Part shown: in pieces, positions 8,993 through 17,279 of the stretch | Position numbering within the stretch: the first letter of the stretch is position 1 | Layout: the number at the start of each line of letters is the position of its first letter | Source of the DNA: Dehalococcoidia bacterium | Lineage (GTDB): Bacteria; Chloroflexota; Dehalococcoidia; UBA2979 | Assembly: GCA_009692685.1 (NCBI GenBank) | Contig: SHYS01000004.1 | Location: 62,001 to 126,000 of the forward strand | Reading direction: 5' to 3' | DNA length: 64,000 nucleotides | Notes under the pieces: generated by a model | What the model was told of the DNA's origin: nothing | Seen by the model: only the letters and a program-made list of their open reading frames with translations | Database searches by the model: none | Position numbers and translations under genes: made by a program

Positions 8993-10426
8993 CTAGCGAC
9001 CGCGCCTCGGGCCGCCGAAGCTGCGGTTGTTGCCTGAACTGGCGGAGCGGCCTCGAGGGGCGAAACCCTGTGGCTGCGCCGCGCCGCGCACGGCACCTCG
9101 AGGGTTGCCGCCGCCGCCGTAGCGCTGCTGGCCGCGGGGTGGGGCGCCTCGACGGGTGGGCATCATGCTGTAGCGCCCGCTTGCCGGGGCGGACTTGCTG
9201 ATCTCGGGCGTCCAGGCGGCGAGGTCCTTCAGACGCTCGTCCTCAGGGCGCATCATCTCGATGGCCTGTTCGTTGCCGATTTCGCGCTGGAGGCGGGAGA
9301 TCGACATGGCGTGCTCGGGCTGCACGAGCGTGACGACGAGGCCCGAAGCGCCGGCGCGGGCGGTTCGGCCCGAGCGGTGCAGGTATACCTTGCCGTCCTC
9401 GGGCGGGTCGAAGTGGATGACGACGTCGACGTTGTCGACGTGGATGCCTCGGGCGGCCACGTTCGTGGCGACTAGGACGTTAGTCTGGCCCTTTGCGAAG
9501 GCCGCGAGCGCGCGCTCGCGCTTGGCCTGCGTCAGGCGGCCGTGGATCGTGTCGGCCTTGAGCCCCGCGCCTGCGAGCCGCTCGACGAGGGCGTCCGCGC
9601 CTCGCGTGGTGGCGACGAAGACGAGGGTGCGCTTCTGGTGCGCACAGATGGCGGTGGTCACCTCGACGCGGTCCATGTTGGAGACGCCGACGAAGCGCTG
9701 GGTCAGCTGGCTGAGGTCATCGTCCTCGGAGACGACTTCGTGCTGGATCGGGTCGGTCTGGTAGCCGCGCACGAGGTCGCCGACCGCGCCATCGAGGGTG
9801 GCCGAGAACAGCAGCGTCTGCGGGTGACCGTCGACCTGGTCGAGGATGCGGCGGACCTGCGGCAGGAAGCCGAGGTCGGACATCTGGTCGGCCTCGTCGA
9901 TGACGACGAACTGCACATCGGCGACAGACATCTCGCCACGCTCAAGGAGGTCGTTGAGGCGTCCGGGGGTGGCGATGACGATGTCGACGCCCTGGTTGAG
10001 GGCCTTGATCTGGCGAACCATCGAGGCGCCACCGTAGATCGCGCATAGCCAGAGGCCGCGCCTAGCCGCTAGCGGCGTGAGCGCCGCGGCGACTTGGTTG
10101 GCCAGCTCCCGAGTTGGGACGAGCACCAGCGAGTGCGGGCGCCGTCGTCGGGCGGTGGTGGTGTGCTCGATGAGCGGCAGTCCGAAGGCGAGCGTCTTGC
10201 CGGAGCCGGTCTTGGCCTTGCCGGAGACGTCTCGGCCCTGGAGGGCGTCGGGGATGGTCAGTGCCTGGATGGGGAACGGTGTCGTGACGCCCTCGCGCTT
10301 GAGGACGGTAACGAGGTCGTCGGGGAGGCCAAGCGACTCGAACGTGGGCTCAAAGCCGGACGAGCCTTCGGCATTGTTGTCTTCGAGGTCCTCGAACTCG
10401 TCGGTGGGGCGTTCGGTGGTGGTCAT
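8993..10426 (-). CDS. DEAD-box ATP-dependent RNA helicase
   Basis: A 477-aa helicase of the RhlE/CsdA type. Visible motifs are the Q-motif phenylalanine upstream of PFPIQ, Walker A AKTGSGKT (71-78), DEAD (177-180), SAT (208-210) and HRSGRTAR (350-357). The last 60 residues are a Gly/Arg-rich tail, a common RNA-binding extension. Such enzymes unwind structured RNA during ribosome assembly, mRNA turnover or cold adaptation. I chose ATG at 10426, where an acidic linker precedes the Q motif; the frame is open further upstream but without helicase-like sequence. The divergent RRM gene 530 bp away is a plausible functional partner. Confidence 0.93.
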   Translation of the reverse strand: MTTTERPTDEFEDLEDNNAEGSSGFEPTFESLGLPDDLVTVLKREGVTTPFPIQALTIPDALQGRDVSGKAKTGSGKTLAFGLPLIEHTTTARRRRPHSLVLVPTRELANQVAAALTPLAARRGLWLCAIYGGASMVRQIKALNQGVDIVIATPGRLNDLLERGEMSVADVQFVVIDEADQMSDLGFLPQVRRILDQVDGHPQTLLFSATLDGAVGDLVRGYQTDPIQHEVVSEDDDLSQLTQRFVGVSNMDRVEVTTAICAHQKRTLVFVATTRGADALVERLAGAGLKADTIHGRLTQAKRERALAAFAKGQTNVLVATNVAARGIHVDNVDVVIHFDPPEDGKVYLHRSGRTARAGASGLVVTLVQPEHAMSISRLQREIGNEQAIEMMRPEDERLKDLAAWTPEISKSAPASGRYSMMPTRRGAPPRGQQRYGGGGNPRGAVRGAAQPQGFAPRGRSASSGNNRSFGGPRRGR

Positions 10427-10957
10427 GGTCGAATCGGACTGGCGTCGTGCGACGCGCTGGAACAACTGCACGCGGTGAATCTCCGTACGTAGGCTGCCGT
10501 GGTATGAGTTGAGGCTGCCCCTGGACAGCGGACGGGAGCAGCGGCTCGGTGCCCACTCAGAACAAGGCCAGCGTGCGCCATACGGGCGCTGGTGTGCTGG
10601 CTTTCTTCCGGGCCACTCGAGCAAGCAAAATGTGCCAAGAAGAAGAAGGTCTGAGCTGCTTCTCGGGATCACCTTGATCTTGGTGCGAGGAAGCGACTGC
10701 AAGAAACCTAGCACAGGTGAGGGGTAAGCGTTCGGATACGCTGTCGCGCCATCCTTGAAGGAGCGATGGCAGTGGTGCTGAGGGTCACGGCGGCCAGGTC
10801 CGTGGTTATGGCCTCAGGCGTGCTATAGTCCTAGTGCGACCAGTTCGCGATCTCTCAGTTCTCCGCCTTGCGTTTCCTTTCAAGCGCCTTGTTGAGCCTG
10901 AGACCGGGACCACGGTGTGTGGTTCGCAGTGTCGGCTTGACCGGCTAGGAGATACGT
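10427..10957. other. Long divergent intergenic region with leader structure
   Basis: No gene is supported in these 531 bases between the helicase and the RRM gene. It holds an imperfect hairpin with outer arms GCCAGC (10567-10572) and GCTGGC (10596-10601) followed by a pyrimidine-rich tract, and an extended -10 element on the plus strand at 10821-10829. Long structured leaders are typical of cold-shock-type RNA-binding proteins, so regulatory RNA elements are likely, but this is inference. Confidence 0.4.
10821..10829 (+). promoter_or_regulatory. Extended -10 promoter of the RRM gene
   Basis: TGCTATAGT matches the extended -10 consensus TGnTATAAT at all but one position. No clear -35 is present, which is usual for extended -10 promoters. 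Transcription from here would give a leader of about 120 nt before the TTG start at 10958. Confidence 0.5.
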
Positions 10958-11350
10958 TTGGCTCAGAGATTGTACGTTGGCAACCTTCCTTACTCTGCAA
11001 CGGAGCAGCAGATCGAGAAGCTATTCGCGGAGCATGGCGAAGTCTCGTCGGTGGCGTTGCCCACTGACCGCGAGACCGGCCAGGCCCGAGGCTTCGGCTT
11101 CGTGGAGATGGCATCCGCCGAGGGCGCCTCGAAGGCGATTGCGGCCCTCAACGGCCGTGACTTCGGTGGTCGTGCTCTGAACGTCAACGAGGCGAAGCCT
11201 CGTGAGGACAACCGTGGTGGTGGCGGCGGCGGCTCCCGAGGGGGCGGCGGCGGTGGCTACGGCGGTGGTGGCGGTGGCTACGGCGGTGGTGGTGGTGGTG
11301 GCTACGGTGGTGGTGGTGGTGGGTACGGTGGCGGCGGCGGCCGTCGCTAG
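10958..11350 (+). CDS. Glycine-rich RNA-binding protein (RRM domain)
   Basis: A 130-aa protein with one RNA recognition motif: RNP2 LYVGNL (5-10) and RNP1 RGFGFVEM (44-51). Residues 88-130 are almost only Gly with Tyr, Arg and Ser, like bacterial and plant glycine-rich RNA-binding proteins. These act as RNA chaperones, often in cold response. The start codon is TTG at 10958: an AGGAG site lies six bases upstream, and the protein then begins MAQRLYVGNL as in homologs. The neighbouring Gly/Arg-tailed helicase suggests a shared role in remodelling RNA. Confidence 0.92.
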   Translation: MAQRLYVGNLPYSATEQQIEKLFAEHGEVSSVALPTDRETGQARGFGFVEMASAEGASKAIAALNGRDFGGRALNVNEAKPREDNRGGGGGGSRGGGGGGYGGGGGGYGGGGGGGYGGGGGGYGGGGGRR

Positions 11351-11379
11351 GCTCGATGTAACTCTCAGCGGTTCGCAGG

Positions 11380-11411
11380 GGCGCGAATTCCGCTCGAGCG
11401 GAGCTCGCGCC
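11380..11411. repeat. 32-bp imperfect palindrome after RRM gene
   Basis: Two 16-base arms differing at two positions meet at a central CTCGAG, 29 bases after the RRM stop. As RNA it folds into a long hairpin. It is not followed by a T-tract, so mRNA 3'-end protection is as plausible as termination. Confidence 0.45.
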
Positions 11412-11448
11412 CAGAAGACTAACGAGACATAACAAGGTATCATCGGGG

Positions 11449-11467
11449 GCCCGACATGACGTCGGGC
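11449..11467 (+). terminator. Hairpin terminator after RRM gene
   Basis: A GCCCGAC / GTCGGGC stem with a 5-nt loop, extendable by two pairs, is followed by CTCTCGCCTCTTC. It is the best terminator candidate between the RRM gene and the small gene at 11534. Confidence 0.55.
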
Positions 11468-11533
11468 TCTCGCCTCTTCTATACACATGTGTTGCCGCCT
11501 CGATGGCGCGCCGACACGCCCGCAGGAGGACCG

Positions 11534-11701
11534 ATGGCCGTCAACCGCAGCACTCTGACCCTCTGCCCGCGCTGCGAGCGCGTGCTCATGGGGGCGGCCC
11601 GTACCTGCTTGGTGCACGGTGATCAGATCGATGTGGGCGGCCGCGCGCCTGCCCTTGAAACCGTCGCCGATCAACTCAAGCGGGGTCGCGAGAGGGCCTA
11701 G
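11534..11701 (+). CDS. Small zinc-ribbon-like protein, unrecognised
   Basis: A 55-aa frame beginning MAVNRSTLTLCPRCERVL, with CPRC and a later Cys-Leu-Val-His that could form a small zinc site. The ATG at 11534 follows a well placed AGGAGGA. The frame is open upstream, but this start is clearly best by its ribosome-binding site. No function can be assigned; the size and CxxC resemble rubredoxin-like zinc-knuckle proteins of unknown role. Confidence 0.6.
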   Translation: MAVNRSTLTLCPRCERVLMGAARTCLVHGDQIDVGGRAPALETVADQLKRGRERA

Positions 11702-11763
11702 CGCCCTCCGCACATGCTTCGCTCTCGAGGGCGTGACGCCTTCGAATCCTTCATCTCACATCG

Positions 11764-12222
11764 ATGACTGGCATGACGTACCTTACCCTCGAGGGCGCGC
11801 GCGCGCTCGAGTGCAATGGGTGTGGCGATTGCTGCGACTCGCGTCGCACTGACGGGTTCTGGACGTGGCCGGGTGTCCCGGCTGACCAGTACAGAGCGCT
11901 CTGCGGCGCCCCCCTGATCGTTCCCCTCGAACGGATCGACGGTGACTGGCACGACCGCGCCTGGCGCCCGGGCGACGAGATCGACATGAGCGGCACGCGC
12001 TTTCGCTGCACGGCGTTCGAGGCGCATCTTGATGGCAGCGGTGGCTGCGGCAGACACGACCAGCCTCGACCGCCGGTGTGCGGCGAGTTCCCAGTGTGGG
12101 GCGCTCAGATCGAGGTGGAGCTGGCTGAGGCGGGCGAGGTGCCCCTCAATTGCGGCGCGTTTTCTCGATGTACGTGGTTCGGAATGGTTGTGGTTCGCGA
12201 GGGCGATCCGCGACTGGGGTAG
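11764..12222 (+). CDS. Cysteine-cluster protein (YkgJ-like)
   Basis: A 152-aa protein with the pattern of the CxxCxxCC cysteine-cluster family: C17, C20, C23 and C24 (ECNGCGDCC), a later Cys (FRCTAF), and CGRHDQPRPPVC with RPPVCGEFP. Members bind iron-sulfur or zinc and are mostly uncharacterised. The RP..C..FP block matches the family's usual end. ATG at 11764 lacks a ribosome-binding site and a second ATG lies three codons later, so the start may be 11773. It is monocistronic, ending 50 bases before the tRNA-like element on the other strand. Confidence 0.8.
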   Translation: MTGMTYLTLEGARALECNGCGDCCDSRRTDGFWTWPGVPADQYRALCGAPLIVPLERIDGDWHDRAWRPGDEIDMSGTRFRCTAFEAHLDGSGGCGRHDQPRPPVCGEFPVWGAQIEVELAEAGEVPLNCGAFSRCTWFGMVVVREGDPRLG

Positions 12223-12274
12223 GACGGCGAGGCCCAGCGAGTCGTGCGTTGCCCTGGCGCCCGGGGCGAAGAAG

Positions 12275-12350
12275 TGGCTCCCCGACGAGGACTCGAACCT
12301 CGAACCTACCGGTTAACAGCCGAGCGCCCTATCGATCGAGCGCGCGGGCG
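12275..12350 (-). tRNA. tRNA-Asn (GTT), degenerate 5' half
   Basis: Read on the minus strand, a 76-nt element fits canonical tRNA numbering without gaps: U33, anticodon GUU at 34-36, A37, T loop TTCGAGT at 54-60 with a perfect T stem, discriminator G73 and encoded CCA. The 5' side is damaged: acceptor positions 1, 2 and 7 do not pair with 72, 71 and 66, position 8 is G instead of U, 14 is G instead of A and 19 is A instead of G. The D stem still pairs. This looks like a pseudo-tRNA, or a tRNA 3' end left as an integration site, rather than a working tRNA-Asn. Confidence 0.6.
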
Positions 12351-12383
12351 GTTCGGGCACTTCCAATCCTCCGCGAACGCGAC

Positions 12384-12958
12384 TCAGGCTCGCGCGTAGT
12401 CGCCCTGAACGGCGAGCGCCTCTATGCCGCCCATGCTGGCTGGCAGGATGTTGTACATCCGCAACTCCAAGCCGGTGGTGCCCTGCGGCTCGAGCTCGAT
12501 GCGCCAGCCCCACACCTCGGAATTTGGGATTCGCTAGGAGCCGGTTGCGGCGATGACATCGCTGCCGCCGTCGCCGACGAGGTTCCGCAGATGCTGCATC
12601 GTCCGGTTGCCCAGGCCAGGCCCGGTGGATTGCCGGCGGCATCGACGATGCGAATACCCATCGTGTTCTGCCCGAGGGTCTGGCCTTGGGCGACGAAGTA
12701 CCAGATGTACGCGAGTCCGACGACATTCCCAAGGATCGAGATGCCGTAGATGTTCCGCTCGACCGCGCCGAGCACGCCACCGGCGACGCCGATGATGATA
12801 GCGTCAATGATGTGTCCAACTAAGCGCGTGCCGAACCCGGCGTATTCCCGCGATGCGACGTACGCCGCCCCGGTTGCACCGCCCTGAGCAGCGCCGCACT
12901 GAGGGCAGAACGCGACACCCTCCGCAACCTCATGACCACAGTTCGAGTAAGACGGCAT
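12384..12958 (-). pseudogene. Zinc-ribbon/RDD membrane protein, disrupted
   Basis: The intact N-terminal part (ATG 12958) has a partial zinc ribbon (CGHEV ... CPQCG; the first Cys of the usual pair is missing), then an RDD domain with two membrane helices and GQTLGQNTMGIRIVDAAGN. After GLAWATGR near 12620 the frame is lost. A different frame then carries protein-like sequence (VWGWRIELEPQG ... YARA) ending at TGA 12384, interrupted by an in-frame TAG at 12534-12536. RDD proteins are small membrane proteins of mostly unknown or ion-transport function. The downstream part may be the remnant of a second gene. Confidence 0.65.
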
Positions 12959-13029
12959 GACTGCGTTATACGGATCGCGATGGTCTGTGCGACGTGACGT
13001 AACTACCGAGGTTTCCATCGGCGCTTGTG

Positions 13030-14874
13030 TTATTCGACCGTCACCGTCTTGGCGAGATTCCGCGGCTGGTCGACGTCTGCTCCTCGATGGACCGCGATGT
13101 AGTATGCCAGCAGTTGCATCGCGACTACCGAGGTCAGCGGCGTGAGCGCGGACGCCACGCGCGGCAGTGCGATCACATCGTCGGCGACGCCATCGAGAGA
13201 TGTATCGCCCTCGGAGACCAGCGCGATGACGCGGCCGCGACGAGCCTTCACCTGCTCGATGTTGGAGCGCATCTTGTCGTGTAGGTCGTCGTCCAGCGCC
13301 AGCGCCAGGACCGGCATGTGCTCATCGATGAGGGCGATCGGGCCGTGCTTCATCTCGCCGGCGGCATAGCCCTCCGCGTGGATGTAGGAGACCTCTTTGA
13401 GCTTCAGCGCGCCCTCGAGGGCCATCGGGTAGGAGAGGCCGCGGCCGAGGAACAGGAAATTCTGGTCGGCGGCGTAGCGCCCCGCCAGCGCTTCGAACGC
13501 CGGCGCGAGCAGCAGCGCCTCGCCAATCGCGGCCGGGATGTGCAGGGCGGCCTCCACCTGGGCGGCCGCAACGTCGAGGGGGAGCGTCCCGCGCACCCTG
13601 CCGAGGTGCAGCGCGAGGGCGTGGAGGGCGATCATCGAGCCGACCATCGTCTTCGTGCTCGCTACGGCGATCTCCGGACCGGCGCGCATGAAGACGGTGG
13701 CGTCGGCCACGCGAGTGGCCTGCGAGCCGGGGGTGTTGCAGATCGCGATCTGCAGGCAGCCGGCGCGACGGGCCTCATCCATCGCCCAGAGAGTGTCGAC
13801 CGTCTCACCCGACTGCGCGACGGACACGACGAGGGTGCGGTCATCCAGGACGGGCTCGCGATAGCGGAACTCGGCGGCGTTGTCGACTTCCGCCGGGATG
13901 CGTGCGAAGCGCTCGATGTAGTGCCGGCCGACCATCGCCGCATGTAGCGACGTACCCATGCCGACCAGCACCACGCGCTGGACCCGCACCAGTCGCTCGG
14001 CATCGATGTGCAACTCGTCGAGCTCGACGCGCGCGTGGTCCGACAGATAGCGCCCGCGCAACCCATCGAGGGCCACGTCCGGCTGCTCGTGGATCTCCTT
14101 GAGCATGAAGTGCTTGTATCGACCTTTGACGGCGGCGACCGGGTCGAACGGCTGGACCTCGACGGCCTTCTCGATGGTGCGCCCCTCGACATCGAAGTAC
14201 GTGACGCCGTCGGCCCGTACGTCGGCGATCTGGCCGGCTTCGAGGAAGGCGACGTGGCGGGTGTGCGGGAGCAGGGCCGCGAGATCCGAGGCGAGGAAGT
14301 GTTCCTGGTCGCCGTAGCCCACCACGATGCCACCGGCGTTCCCGACGCGGGCCGCCACGATGCGGCCCGGCTCATCGACGCTGACGGCGACGATCGCCTG
14401 CGCTCCCGTGAGTTGCGGGATCACCACGCGCATCGCCTCCGCCAGGTCGTTGCCTGCCTGGAGGCGTTCCGCGAGGAGGTGGGCGATGACCTCGGTGTCG
14501 GTATCCGAGGAGAAATGCGCACCGCGGTCGAGGAAGCGACGGCGCAGGACCTCGAAGTTCTCGACGATGCCGTTGTGAACCACAGCCACGCGTCCAGTCG
14601 GATCGAGCTGGGGGTGCGCGTTCATGTCGTTCGGGGCGCCGTGCGTCGCCCAGCGCGTGTGGCCGATGCCTGTCGTGGCCGGAGGTAGCTGCCCCTCGAC
14701 ACGCGCATCGAGGTGCTCGAGCTTGCCGGTCGCCTTGGCGACATACAACTCATGATCACGGTCGAGGAGCGCGATGCCTGCAGAGTCGTAGCCGCGGTAC
14801 TCGAGGCGTCGCAGCCCCTCGATGACGATCTGTCCAGCTGGTCTACGGCCCGTGTAGCCGATGATTCCACACAT
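13030..14874 (-). CDS. glmS: Glutamine-fructose-6-phosphate aminotransferase (isomerizing)
   Basis: A 614-aa GlmS. It begins MCGIIGYTG, placing the nucleophilic Cys2 of the N-terminal glutaminase domain; the frame is open 14 codons further up, but maturation requires exposure of this Cys, so ATG 14874 is the start. The C-terminal half has two SIS sugar-isomerase domains (SVAQSGETVDT, ASTKTM) and ends KTVTVE as in the family. It makes glucosamine-6-phosphate from fructose-6-phosphate and glutamine, the entry step to UDP-GlcNAc, which glmU (29873) completes. Only 72 bases separate it from plsC upstream, and I see no glmS ribozyme there. Confidence 0.97.
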   Translation of the reverse strand: MCGIIGYTGRRPAGQIVIEGLRRLEYRGYDSAGIALLDRDHELYVAKATGKLEHLDARVEGQLPPATTGIGHTRWATHGAPNDMNAHPQLDPTGRVAVVHNGIVENFEVLRRRFLDRGAHFSSDTDTEVIAHLLAERLQAGNDLAEAMRVVIPQLTGAQAIVAVSVDEPGRIVAARVGNAGGIVVGYGDQEHFLASDLAALLPHTRHVAFLEAGQIADVRADGVTYFDVEGRTIEKAVEVQPFDPVAAVKGRYKHFMLKEIHEQPDVALDGLRGRYLSDHARVELDELHIDAERLVRVQRVVLVGMGTSLHAAMVGRHYIERFARIPAEVDNAAEFRYREPVLDDRTLVVSVAQSGETVDTLWAMDEARRAGCLQIAICNTPGSQATRVADATVFMRAGPEIAVASTKTMVGSMIALHALALHLGRVRGTLPLDVAAAQVEAALHIPAAIGEALLLAPAFEALAGRYAADQNFLFLGRGLSYPMALEGALKLKEVSYIHAEGYAAGEMKHGPIALIDEHMPVLALALDDDLHDKMRSNIEQVKARRGRVIALVSEGDTSLDGVADDVIALPRVASALTPLTSVVAMQLLAYYIAVHRGADVDQPRNLAKTVTVE

Positions 14875-14946
14875 AATCAACCCTTCGGTATCCCGCTGCG
14901 ATCCATCGTAACCCACGGAGCGGCAATCGCCGGAGGGTACGTTCGG

Positions 14947-15672
14947 CTAGGACCGCCGTGGTGCCGTGGGCCGAACCTCGCTGCGACGCACCACCACGGT
15001 GCCCTCTGAACCCGGTCCGTAAGCGCCACGATAGGAATCTGGGAGCAGCTCGGCGAGCTTGCGCATGATGAAGTCGCTCGCTTCCATGGCACTCGAGGTG
15101 TCGCTGAACTCGCGAGGCAGGTCGAACGGTTCCCCAAATTCCACGCGGATTCGAGGTCGATCACGACGTAACCACCGGAAGAACACCCCCGGCACGGTCA
15201 CCGCTTCGGTGCCCGTGATGGCGACGGCGACCAGTTGAGCGCCCGAAAGCACCGCTACCGCCGCTGCTCCCGGGAGTGCGGGTTGCAGGCTCGCGGTCTT
15301 CGAGCGCGTCCCTTCGGGGAAGATCAGTACCGGCTCGCCTCGGCGGAGGATTGCCCGTGCGGCGCGCAGGGCCCCCATGTCCGCAGCAAAGCGACGCACC
15401 GGCAGGCCCCGCATTGCCCAGAAGATCCAGCCGAACAGCGGGATCTCGAAGAGTTCGCGCTTCGCCATCGGATGGGCGGGGCGCCCGCAGATTGACATCA
15501 CCAGCGGCGGATCGATGAGATGCAGGTGGTTCGCGATCATCAGCGAAGCGCCCGCCGGCAGACGCTCGCGGCCCACCACCTCCACGTGCGCGAATGTGTA
15601 GACGAGACCTCGAAAGAACGCGTTCATCACGCCGCTGAAGGTATTGACCAGCCAGGGGCGCAGGACCGGCAC
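14947..15672 (-). CDS. plsC: 1-acyl-sn-glycerol-3-phosphate acyltransferase
   Basis: A 241-aa acyltransferase. It carries the catalytic HxxxxD motif (H49-D54, within NHLHLID) and FPEGTR (118-123), the acceptor-binding motif. It transfers an acyl chain to lysophosphatidate at the membrane. The frame has no ATG; GTG at 15672 lies four bases after the cmk stop, so the two are probably co-transcribed and translationally coupled. A hydrophobic stretch near residues 5-25 would anchor it. Confidence 0.88.
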   Translation of the reverse strand: MPVLRPWLVNTFSGVMNAFFRGLVYTFAHVEVVGRERLPAGASLMIANHLHLIDPPLVMSICGRPAHPMAKRELFEIPLFGWIFWAMRGLPVRRFAADMGALRAARAILRRGEPVLIFPEGTRSKTASLQPALPGAAAVAVLSGAQLVAVAITGTEAVTVPGVFFRWLRRDRPRIRVEFGEPFDLPREFSDTSSAMEASDFIMRKLAELLPDSYRGAYGPGSEGTVVVRRSEVRPTAPRRS

Positions 15673-15676
15673 GTCG

Positions 15677-16369
15677 CTACGCCTCGGGGTTCCGCTCGTG
15701 GTAGGCCTGCAGACACATTGCCACCACGTCTTCGATCCCGTAGGCATCGGTATCGACGATGACCGCGTCTGCGGCGGCCTGCTCCCGACGGATCGCCCGA
15801 TGTCCTGTGGCATCGAGCTCGTCGCGGCGCCGCGTCTCATCAAGGACGCGCTCGAACGTCGTCGCGCGGCCGGTATCGAGCTCCTCGCCCAGGCGGCGCT
15901 TCGCGCGCACCTCAGCAGAGGCTTCGAGGAAGATCTTGGTGCGCGCCTCGGTCAGCACGCGCGTTCCGATATCGCGGCCGACCATCACTAGGGGCTCGCG
16001 CCCGGCAAAGTCGCGCTGGCGGTGGACGAGATCGTCACGCACCTCCGTGATGCGGGAGACGAGCGAGACATTGCGCTCGATCTCGGGCGTGCGCAATGTC
16101 TTTGACACGTCCAGCCCGGCGACGCGGATTACCGGCGCGGTCGGCTCAGGCCAGGTGACATCGAGGTCGAGCGCGCGCACGAGCGCTAGCACCGCCGCCT
16201 CGTTCTCTGGGTTCACCCCGGCGTTCAGGACGGCGAGCGTGCAGGCTCGGTACATCAGGCCCGTATCAAAGAAGCCAAACCCCAGACGCTCCGCAAGCGC
16301 GCGCCCGACGATACTCTTGCCCGCTGCCGTTGGGCCATCGATGGCGACACAGCGCACGATCGTTTCCAC
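15677..16369 (-). CDS. cmk: Cytidylate kinase
   Basis: A 230-aa CMP kinase. The P-loop GPTAAGKS (12-19) and the CMP-binding DTGLMYRA region are clear, as is the GRDIGTRV motif near residue 130. It phosphorylates CMP/dCMP with ATP in nucleotide salvage and recycling. The gene sits between rluB and plsC in the same orientation, an arrangement (rluB-cmk-plsC) also common in other bacteria. Length matches the family. Confidence 0.95.
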   Translation of the reverse strand: METIVRCVAIDGPTAAGKSIVGRALAERLGFGFFDTGLMYRACTLAVLNAGVNPENEAAVLALVRALDLDVTWPEPTAPVIRVAGLDVSKTLRTPEIERNVSLVSRITEVRDDLVHRQRDFAGREPLVMVGRDIGTRVLTEARTKIFLEASAEVRAKRRLGEELDTGRATTFERVLDETRRRDELDATGHRAIRREQAAADAVIVDTDAYGIEDVVAMCLQAYHERNPEA

Positions 16370-16391
16370 GGTGTCACTGCTGTCAGCGGCG

Positions 16392-17279
16392 TTAGGATCG
16401 GCGTCGATCTGGTCCCCCAGTACTTGGCGGGCGGGATGGTCGAGGCGCCCTTGATGATACCGGGCGTGCCCGCTTCTCCACTACGACCGCCGCCGCATGC
16501 GCTGGCGGCGCTGCTGCGTCAGCGGCGCTCTCGAGGCCCACAAAGGCCCGCAACGCGTGCAACTCCGACCGCGTGAGCGGCCTCGATTCCCCCGGCCGCA
16601 ACTTCCCGAGGGCGATCGGGCCGACGTGGATCCGCACCAGTTGCCGCACGCGCACGCCGGTGGCCTCGAACATCCGGCGCACCTGTCGGTTGCGGCCCTC
16701 GTGGATCCCGATCCGCATGAGCGCCGGCTCGCGGCGCAGCACCTCGACCTGTGCCGGAGCGGTCACGCCGTCGCCGAGTTCGATGCCGCGCCGCAGTCGC
16801 TCGATGTCGCGCGGCTGTGGTAGGCGGTCGAGCATCGCCTCGTAGATCTTTTGCACGCCGTAGCGCGGGTGCGTGAGGCGGTGCGCCAGTACACCGTCGG
16901 TGGTGAGCAGCAACAGCCCGGCCGTGTCCTGATCAAGGCGTCCGACATAGCGCAGGCCGGGCGTCAGTGGCACCCCGTTGCGTCGCAACGTCTCGTACAC
17001 GGTCTGGCGCCCGCGCTCGTCGCTGGCCGTGACGACGACACCCGCGGGCTTGTGCATCGCCAGCGTCACGCTCGTGGCATCGAGGACCAGTGGCTTGCCG
17101 TTGACCGCGACGCGCTGTGTGGCCGGGTCGGCGCGCTTGCCGAGCGTCGCTACCCGGCCATCAACGGTGACTCGCCCCTCGATGATGAGCGCCTCGACGC
17201 TGCGGCGGCTGCCCAGCCCCGCGCGTGCGAGGAGCTTCTGGAGGCGTTCGCCGGCAGCGTTGGGGGCGTCGAGGGTCAG
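16392..17279 (-). CDS. rluB: 23S rRNA pseudouridine synthase (RluB-type), CTG start
   Basis: A 295-aa protein with an N-terminal S4 RNA-binding domain (ERLQKLLARAGLGSRRSVE) and the RsuA/RluB catalytic domain (GRLDQDTAGL, Asp116 predicted nucleophile; EGRNRQVRRMFEA). The catalytic part could begin at GTG 17069, but this would delete the S4 domain, which is in frame upstream and well preserved. No ATG, GTG or TTG exists in that upstream part. The only start-like codon is CTG at 17277-17279, overlapping the upstream gene's TGA as CTGA, just like the ATGA/GTGA overlaps of the neighbouring operons. The C-terminus has an Ala/Pro/Arg-rich extension. Confidence 0.85.
   Translation of the reverse strand: MTLDAPNAAGERLQKLLARAGLGSRRSVEALIIEGRVTVDGRVATLGKRADPATQRVAVNGKPLVLDATSVTLAMHKPAGVVVTASDERGRQTVYETLRRNGVPLTPGLRYVGRLDQDTAGLLLLTTDGVLAHRLTHPRYGVQKIYEAMLDRLPQPRDIERLRRGIELGDGVTAPAQVEVLRREPALMRIGIHEGRNRQVRRMFEATGVRVRQLVRIHVGPIALGKLRPGESRPLTRSELHALRAFVGLESAADAAAPPAHAAAVVVEKRARPVSSRAPRPSRPPSTGGPDRRRS

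Noticed and set aside
11216..11349. Tandem GGTGGT repeats as a repeat element
   Set aside because: They encode the Gly-rich tail of the RRM protein and need no separate explanation.
14875..14946. glmS ribozyme upstream of glmS
   Set aside because: Only 72 bases separate glmS from plsC, too short for the ribozyme, and no conserved core is visible.
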